From Bacteroidales bacterium (GTDB lineage: Bacteria > Bacteroidota > Bacteroidia > Bacteroidales > Bacteroidaceae): 10,910 bases of DNA. The notes under the pieces were generated by a model. It did not search any database, was not told the DNA's origin, and was given only the letters and a program-made list of their open reading frames with translations. Position numbers and translations under genes: made by a program. Each line of letters starts with the position of its first letter. The first letter of the stretch is position 1. Location of the stretch: assembly GCA_004557285.1 (NCBI GenBank), contig SFEK01000064.1:1-10910 (forward strand), written 5' to 3'. Below are positions 6,126-10,910 of this stretch, piece after piece.

Positions 6126-7163
6126 ATGAAACAGACAATATTGGTAACTGGAGGTACCGGCTTTATCGGATCTCATACCACAGTAGAACTGATAAATGCC
6201 GGATACAAGGTTGTTATCGTCGACAACTTGTCAAATTCCCAGGCAAACGTGGTCGATGGGATTGAGAAAATAACAGGAGTGCGCCCTGCATTCGAAGAAG
6301 TGGACTGCTGCGACCTTGAGGGCATGGACAAGGTGTTTGCAAAATATCCCGACATCGAGGGTATCATACATTTCGCTGCAAGCAAGGCCGTAGGCGAGAG
6401 CGTGGAAAAACCTCTGCTATACTATCGCAACAACTTCGTAAGCCTTATAAACCTGCTCGAACTCATGCCAAAGTATGACGTCAAGGGCATCATCTTCTCT
6501 TCAAGCTGCACCGTTTACGGACAGCCAGACCCGGAAAACCTGCCTGTGACCGAAGACGCCCCGATAAAGCCTGCTGAAAGTCCTTATGGAAATACAAAAC
6601 AGGTGAATGAGGAAATCATTCGCGACACCATCAACAGCGGATCGCCCATAAAAGCCATCCTGCTCAGATATTTCAACCCGATAGGTTCGCATCCTACAGC
6701 CATCATCGGTGAGATGCCCAACGGAGTGCCTATGAACCTCATACCTTATGTGACACAGACCGCAATGGGCATTCGTGAGCAACTGAAGGTATTCGGCAAC
6801 GATTATGACACACCTGACGGAACATGCATACGCGACTACATCTATGTTGTTGACCTTGCGAAGGCTCATGTGAAGGCAATGACACGAGTGCTCGACACCG
6901 ACAGCGACAAGCTCGAAGTGTTCAACATTGGAACAGGAAAGGGTGTAAGCACAAAGGAGATTGTGGATGCGTTCGAGAAAGCAACCGGTGTGAAGCTCAA
7001 TTGGACATTCGCCCCTCGTCGTCCGGGAGACATCGAGAAGGTGTGGGCTAATCCCGACAAGGCAAACAACGTGTTGGGGTGGAAGGCCGAGACAAGTCTC
7101 GAAGACACACTGAAGTCTGCATGGAATTGGCAAAAGAAACTGCGTGAGGAAGGGATTCAGTAA
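6126..7163 (+). CDS. galE: UDP-glucose 4-epimerase
   Basis: GalE interconverts UDP-glucose and UDP-galactose in the cytoplasm using bound NAD, serving galactose use and supply of sugars for surface polysaccharides. The 345-residue protein is an extended short-chain dehydrogenase. It has the Rossmann motif TGGTGFIGSH (8-17), IHFAASKAVGES (81-92) and FSSSCTVYG (124-132) with the catalytic serine. The Y154xxxK158 pair lies in SPYGNTK, followed by RYFNPIGSHP (181-190) and the C-terminal substrate-binding region with RRPGDIEKVWA. These match the GalE branch, and length is normal. It has its own promoter and follows the rnf terminator, so it is probably a separate unit. Activity on N-acetylated sugars cannot be judged from this sequence. 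Confidence 0.95.
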   Translation: MKQTILVTGGTGFIGSHTTVELINAGYKVVIVDNLSNSQANVVDGIEKITGVRPAFEEVDCCDLEGMDKVFAKYPDIEGIIHFAASKAVGESVEKPLLYYRNNFVSLINLLELMPKYDVKGIIFSSSCTVYGQPDPENLPVTEDAPIKPAESPYGNTKQVNEEIIRDTINSGSPIKAILLRYFNPIGSHPTAIIGEMPNGVPMNLIPYVTQTAMGIREQLKVFGNDYDTPDGTCIRDYIYVVDLAKAHVKAMTRVLDTDSDKLEVFNIGTGKGVSTKEIVDAFEKATGVKLNWTFAPRRPGDIEKVWANPDKANNVLGWKAETSLEDTLKSAWNWQKKLREEGIQ

Positions 7164-7204
7164 TATCTCTTCACCGCAAATATATTTAGTATGATAGATT
7201 TTTT

Positions 7205-7227
7205 TCTGGATTTTCCAGATTTATTTT
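7205..7227 (+). terminator. Possible weak terminator after galE
   Basis: TCTGGA (7205-7210) and TCCAGA (7214-7219) form a 6-bp stem with a TTT loop, followed by the T-rich tttatttt. It lies about 40 bp after the galE stop. The stem is short, so termination efficiency is uncertain; a stronger hairpin follows at 7243. Confidence 0.4.
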
Positions 7228-7242
7228 GTGTTTGTGTTGTGG

Positions 7243-7275
7243 TTATCCCTCGATGTGAATCGGGGGATAATTTTT
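7243..7275 (+). terminator. Strong hairpin with T-run between galE and umuC (terminator, attenuator or operator)
   Basis: TTATCCCTCGAT (7243-7254) pairs with ATCGGGGGATAA (7259-7270) over 12 bp with one T-G wobble and a GTGA loop, followed by five T (7271-7275). By form this is an intrinsic terminator, probably of galE. It ends only 18 bp before the umuC ATG. It could therefore instead act in the umuC leader as an attenuator, or as a DNA operator. Which role applies depends on where umuC transcription starts, which I cannot place. Confidence 0.65.
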
Positions 7276-7293
7276 GATTTCTTGTTTTTCCCG

Positions 7294-8589
7294 ATGAAAA
7301 TGTATGCCATAGTCGATTGCGACAACTGTTATGTGTCGTGCGAAAGAGTGTTCAGACCTGACCTCGAGGGCAGGCCTGTGGTCGTCTTGTCAAACAACGA
7401 CGGATGCGTCGTCGCACGTTCCAACGAAGCAAAAGCTATGGGAGTGAAAGCCGGCACGCCATTCTTCCAGCTCGAACAAATGTTTCCGGGAAAAAAGATT
7501 GCTGTCTTCTCCTCAAACTATGAGCTATACGGAGAACTGACCGGCAGGGTTGTGAATATAATAAGAAACGAGTCGCCTGCCTTGTTCCGCTACAGCATCG
7601 ACGAGTGTTTCGTGTATCTCGACTCCGAACTCGACTACAAGAAGTGGGGTGAGGAACTGCATAAAAAGATTAGGAAATGGACAGGAATGCCCGTGAGCAT
7701 CGGCATCGCTCCAACGAAGACACTTGCCAAGGTGGCAAGTCACTTTGCGAAAAAATATTCAGGATATAATCATTGTTGCGTGATAGACACGGACGAGAAA
7801 CGACAGAAGGCGCTGAGACTCTTTCCCGTCGACGATGTCTGGGGAGTAGGACGGCGTTATGCCGCCAAACTCACAGCCTACGGAGTGAAAACGGCTTTCG
7901 ACTTCGCCTGTCGCCATAGCGACTGGGTGAGGGTGACATTCAACAATATCGTCATCCACCGCACTTGGCAGGAACTCAACGGCGTGGACTGCGTGCCCAA
8001 CGAAGAGATGGCGAAGAAAAAGAGCATCTGCACAAGCCGCAGTTTCAACGGTATGATAAGTGACTACACCACATTGCGCACCCACGTAAGCAACTATGCC
8101 GCCCGATGTGCCGAGAAGCTGCGCTCGCAAAACACGGTATGCTCTGTGGTGGGAGTGTTTATCAACACCAACGCCTTTCGCGAAGACCTGGCTCAATACT
8201 GGAACTATCTCGACCGCCGCCTCATCACCCCTTCCAATTCGTCTGTCACCATAGTAAAGGCCGCCGGGCAGCTGCTTCGCGACATCTACCGTCACGGCTA
8301 CCAGTATAAGAAGGCGGGAGTGATAGTGATGGGCATAGGCAATCCATATCCCATGGAGCACGACCTGTTTGACATCACTGCCGAGCAGCTTCAGAAGATG
8401 AAAAGGCTCGACGCTGTGATCGACCGTATCAACCGTGCCAACGGCAGTGAGACCGTTGTGCTGGGTTCTCAGCAATACACCCGGCCCAACGGTGAAGGCA
8501 AGGCAGAGGTGTTTGCCAACGCCATTCGCCACGACTTCCGCAGTCCGAATCCCACCACGAGGTGGAGTGAAATCATCAGGCTTGTTTAA
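7294..8589 (+). CDS. umuC: Y-family translesion DNA polymerase, UmuC (Pol V catalytic subunit) type
   Basis: UmuC-type polymerases copy past damaged bases with low fidelity. The 431-residue protein (E. coli UmuC is 422) has first metal ligand D8 in YAIVDCDNCYVSCE and steric-gate-position Y13. VVVLSNNDGCVVARS (29-43), FSSNYELYG (72-80) and catalytic D103-E104 in YSIDECF follow, then IAPTKTLAKVA (138-148), a helix-hairpin-helix-like WGVGRRYA (183-190) and the UmuC-specific end TTRWSEIIRL (421-430). A UmuC-like clamp-binding site aligns at EHDLF (355-359), with Glu replacing the usual Gln. No umuD is adjacent. The ATG at 7294 (or 7300) is chosen because an upstream ATG at 7228 would add 22 atypical residues and place the hairpin inside the gene. 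The 3' end overlaps the convergent kinase by 14 bp. Confidence 0.93.
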   Translation: MKMYAIVDCDNCYVSCERVFRPDLEGRPVVVLSNNDGCVVARSNEAKAMGVKAGTPFFQLEQMFPGKKIAVFSSNYELYGELTGRVVNIIRNESPALFRYSIDECFVYLDSELDYKKWGEELHKKIRKWTGMPVSIGIAPTKTLAKVASHFAKKYSGYNHCCVIDTDEKRQKALRLFPVDDVWGVGRRYAAKLTAYGVKTAFDFACRHSDWVRVTFNNIVIHRTWQELNGVDCVPNEEMAKKKSICTSRSFNGMISDYTTLRTHVSNYAARCAEKLRSQNTVCSVVGVFINTNAFREDLAQYWNYLDRRLITPSNSSVTIVKAAGQLLRDIYRHGYQYKKAGVIVMGIGNPYPMEHDLFDITAEQLQKMKRLDAVIDRINRANGSETVVLGSQQYTRPNGEGKAEVFANAIRHDFRSPNPTTRWSEIIRLV

Positions 8590-10876
8590 TATACACCGAG
8601 AACCGGCTTCCCTTTCCAAGTTGCGACTTCACTTTTATCTCGCCATTTAGCCGCGCCACTATCACTTTGCAGATGGAAAGGCCAAGACCGGTGCCTTGTT
8701 TAAACTCGTTTTTCTTGTAGAAACGTGAGAACACCATCTTGCGGTCTTCTTCCGACAGTCCGATGCCGGTGTCCTCAACGTATAGTTCCACCTTGCCTGT
8801 CTCGTGGATGGTGTTCCATCCGAGTGTGACGGAACCTTCGGGAGTGAACTTCCCTGCATTGGTTAGGAAGTTGCCGATGACCTGACGCAGACGGCTCTCG
8901 TCTACGCTTATCTCCACGTCGTCAGACTTTACATAATTGAAAGCCAGGTGTTTTGGCATCTGTACGGAGTGGGTGGCGTATATCTTGTCCATCACCTCAC
9001 TCACCTTGTAGTTTTTTATCACAAAATCCATCTGACCAGACTCTGCGCGCGATAGGTCGAGAATATCGTTGATGAGTTTCAGCAGCAGCTCGTTGTTGGT
9101 GTGGATGGTATCGATAAACAGTTTTTTGTCTTCATCCGTAAACTCATTGCCCGGCATGGCGAGCAGGTCTGAGAAACCTACGATGGCGTTGAGCGGTGTG
9201 CGTATCTCGTGGCTCATGTTTGCTAGGAACGACTCTTTTAGCGTGGCCTCTTCGGCCAATTTCCGTGCTTCCTGAAGTTCTCGCTCTCGCTGCTTGATGT
9301 TGTCGATGTTCATCAGCAGTCCGTATGACTTTTGGAATACGCCCTGACTGTTGACAATACCCTTGCCTCTAACCTGATACCAGTGGTAGGTACCGTCGCC
9401 AGTGAAGTCGGCTTCAATGTCGGTGGTCCATGGCTCTCCTTGGTTTATGTGTTCCACGAGCTCCTCGTAATACGGGCGTGTCTCTGGTGTCATCATGTCG
9501 AGGTATTGCCGTAGAGTTATCACTTGCGGTTCCTTGCCATGATTTCGCCAGAACGTGTCCTTGAAGAACATCATGTTTTCGCTTGAGCGTTCCCATGCGT
9601 AAGAGCTACTGTTCTGCACTGCCAAGTTATAGAGGTCGTTTTCCTGCCTTACCTGATTTTGCGCCTCCTTTTTCTGTCTTCGTTCTTTTCGTAGCAACCT
9701 TATGTAGTACACCATGAAACCTATGGCTGTAGCCACTCCCAAAACCAACAGGGTCCAGAACAACAGTTCGTGTCGTTCTTTCCACGAAACGTTTACGAGT
9801 GTATATCCTTTGTCTTCCAGTGTCTTCAGGTCCTTTCCGAAGTTGTCTGCCACGTTCCAGTCCACATATACTGCTTTTCTCGATGGAGCGATTTTGATGT
9901 TTTCAGGCAGCTCTCCGTTTACTATTCGTCTGATGCATGTTGCTATGCCTTCTGAAATGTCGTCGACAGAAGAGAAATAGCCGCCGATGGTGTTGAAGGC
10001 TCCCTTGCCGAAGCCCATGCAGGTGGCGGTGATCATGGGATAGGCATTTCCGAAACGTATCATTTGCATTGAGGCGGCGTCATGTTTCAGCTGAATATAG
10101 GTGAGAGGTGAATATTTTCTGAGAAGCAAGACGAGGTTTTGGCCCGTTTTCTCATTCATCGGTTCCGTCAACTTGGTGTTGACGGCAATGTTTCGTAGTG
10201 AAAGGGAACTGATGGAGTACATGCCCTTGTAAAAGGTCACGAGGTCGTGTATGCTTTCGTGCCAGTCAAGATTGTTGATAATCAGTTTGTTGTCAGCGAG
10301 TTGCTCGTTGATGTTGGCACGGGTCTTACGGTCGAGGAAGGTTTCGTCCATGATGGTGAACGTATGGCTCACGCCAGTCAGTTCCTTGGAGATATAGATG
10401 TTTTGCTCAACGTCGGGTGTGTCAGTCACTCCAGTAACATTTTTGTGGCTTTCCAGCTGTTTGGCGTTAGGGTATTGCACTCCTGCAAATACAAAAGGCA
10501 GTGTGTTCACCTGTGTTATGTCGTTGCAGAGGGTGGAGTAGGTGGCTTGGTCGCCAATGGTAACGATGATGTCGATTTTCCTTTTTGCATCTTCTTCCGC
10601 AACAATCTTTCCCGCCTGCACTATTTCGTCTTCAGGGTTCCAGTGTTCGCAATCGAGGTATCTGAATGTGACGTCGGCATACACCTTATTATCTTCCAGG
10701 TGGTTGAGTATGGCTTTGGGGTAGTCGGTGAAGTTGTATCGTCGCTCGCTTTCCGAGAACATCACGAGGATGTGTTTCCTTGGTTGTGAGGAGACCCAAA
10801 AAGAATATCCTGTGGCAATGATAGTTGTCACAGCCACAAACCCCAATATCCACCCTATGTTTTTCTTTTTGTTCAT
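8576..10876 (-). CDS. Membrane sensor histidine kinase with ABC-type solute-binding sensor and PAS domain
   Basis: This 766-residue protein is a complete sensor kinase without a receiver domain. A first membrane helix (about 7-27) precedes a periplasmic domain (about 33-365) resembling ABC-transporter substrate-binding proteins: DIIVTIGDQATYS, PFVFAGVQYPN and a GGYFSSVDDISEGI stretch. A second helix lies at about 373-395, then a basic coiled linker. A PAS-like domain follows (about 410-525, with YHWYQVRGKG), then a short coiled coil and a HisKA domain with the phospho-accepting H556 in SHEIRTPLNAI. The ATPase domain has an N-box (NFLTNAGKF, 669-677), G1 (DTGIG, 702-706) and G2 (GTGLGLS, 728-734). 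It probably senses a small periplasmic ligand, unknown. No response regulator is in the window. The ATG at 10876 follows an AAGGA; a TTG five codons upstream is less likely. Confidence 0.93.
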   Translation of the reverse strand: MNKKKNIGWILGFVAVTTIIATGYSFWVSSQPRKHILVMFSESERRYNFTDYPKAILNHLEDNKVYADVTFRYLDCEHWNPEDEIVQAGKIVAEEDAKRKIDIIVTIGDQATYSTLCNDITQVNTLPFVFAGVQYPNAKQLESHKNVTGVTDTPDVEQNIYISKELTGVSHTFTIMDETFLDRKTRANINEQLADNKLIINNLDWHESIHDLVTFYKGMYSISSLSLRNIAVNTKLTEPMNEKTGQNLVLLLRKYSPLTYIQLKHDAASMQMIRFGNAYPMITATCMGFGKGAFNTIGGYFSSVDDISEGIATCIRRIVNGELPENIKIAPSRKAVYVDWNVADNFGKDLKTLEDKGYTLVNVSWKERHELLFWTLLVLGVATAIGFMVYYIRLLRKERRQKKEAQNQVRQENDLYNLAVQNSSSYAWERSSENMMFFKDTFWRNHGKEPQVITLRQYLDMMTPETRPYYEELVEHINQGEPWTTDIEADFTGDGTYHWYQVRGKGIVNSQGVFQKSYGLLMNIDNIKQRERELQEARKLAEEATLKESFLANMSHEIRTPLNAIVGFSDLLAMPGNEFTDEDKKLFIDTIHTNNELLLKLINDILDLSRAESGQMDFVIKNYKVSEVMDKIYATHSVQMPKHLAFNYVKSDDVEISVDESRLRQVIGNFLTNAGKFTPEGSVTLGWNTIHETGKVELYVEDTGIGLSEEDRKMVFSRFYKKNEFKQGTGLGLSICKVIVARLNGEIKVKSQLGKGSRFSVYIKQA

Positions 10877-10882
10877 ACTTTT

Positions 10883-10887
10883 TCCTT
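10883..10887 (-). promoter_or_regulatory. Ribosome binding site of the histidine kinase gene
   Basis: Read on the minus strand, AAGGA lies 6 bp before the ATG at 10876. It decides the start in favour of this ATG over the TTG at 10891, which would lie upstream of the site. No TAnnTTTG promoter is visible in the 34 bp left before the window edge. Confidence 0.55.
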
Positions 10888-10910
10888 TCAATTACTTATG
10901 TGATAATTCT

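Noticed and set aside
6501..7133. 210-codon minus-strand frame opposite galE
   Set aside because: Shadow; galE on the plus strand is full length with all catalytic motifs.
7237..7276. Candidate umuC promoter TAATTTTTG (7268-7276)
   Set aside because: The -7 box has three rather than two spacer bases and no -33 TTTG lies at the right distance; it also overlaps the hairpin arm.
7228..7293. Upstream ATG extending UmuC by 22 hydrophobic residues
   Set aside because: The extension has no counterpart in UmuC, precedes the conserved start MKMYAIVD, and spans the strong hairpin at 7243-7270.
7759..8619. 286-codon minus-strand frame opposite umuC
   Set aside because: Shadow of umuC; His/Val-rich composition with no family resemblance, while the opposite strand encodes a complete polymerase.
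10877..10891. TTG start for the kinase five codons upstream
   Set aside because: The AAGGA at 10883-10887 lies downstream of the TTG and is correctly spaced for the ATG at 10876, which also gives the usual short basic N-terminus before the first helix.
1..10910. Search for tRNA or rRNA genes, CRISPR arrays, insertion sequences and attachment sites
   Set aside because: None recognised: no regularly spaced repeats, no transposase or integrase, no terminal inverted repeats and no tRNA-like cloverleaf seen by eye.

Overview
The window looks like a chromosomal segment from a Bacteroidales bacterium, most likely a Prevotella-type genus. Two things support this. The gene order rseC-rnfB-rnfC-rnfD-rnfG-rnfE-rnfA is the arrangement known from that order. 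The intergenic regions carry Bacteroidetes-type promoters (a -33 TTTG and a -7 TAnnTTTG), and most starts lack a strong Shine-Dalgarno. The genus is inference; no rRNA gene is present to confirm it.

Layout. Positions 1-276 (minus) hold the N-terminal 92 codons of an uncharacterised acidic protein that runs off the left edge. Positions 277-448 form a divergent regulatory region with a good promoter on each strand and an 18-bp perfect palindrome midway between them. Positions 449-5991 (plus) hold one tightly packed operon: an RseC-family membrane protein followed by all six subunits of the Rnf complex. Rnf is a membrane-bound, ion-translocating ferredoxin:NAD+ oxidoreductase. The operon ends at a clear intrinsic terminator (6024-6057), and the promoter of galE (6126-7163, UDP-glucose 4-epimerase) starts inside that terminator's T-tract. 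Two hairpins lie between galE and an umuC-type Y-family DNA polymerase gene (7294-8589); the second is a 12-bp stem with a T-run. A large membrane histidine kinase (8576-10876, minus) is convergent with umuC, and the two coding ends overlap by 14 bp. Its periplasmic sensor resembles an ABC-transporter substrate-binding protein.

How the genes work together. In Rnf, electrons are thought to move between RnfB, which is rich in iron-sulfur clusters, and the NADH-binding RnfC. They pass through FMN on RnfD and RnfG and the iron-sulfur site shared by RnfA and RnfE, coupled to ion pumping. All the expected cofactor residues can be read in these genes, so the complex looks intact. RseC is known from SoxR-reducing (Rsx) systems and probably helps assemble or maintain the complex. 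galE, umuC and the kinase appear to be separate transcription units with no obvious link to Rnf.

The window is largely ordinary core genome. I found no mobile element, CRISPR array, tRNA or rRNA, and I do not see a clearly undescribed system. The best leads are the palindrome in the rnf control region, the hairpin just upstream of umuC, the orphan UmuC with an altered clamp-binding motif, and the orphan kinase with a solute-binding-like sensor.
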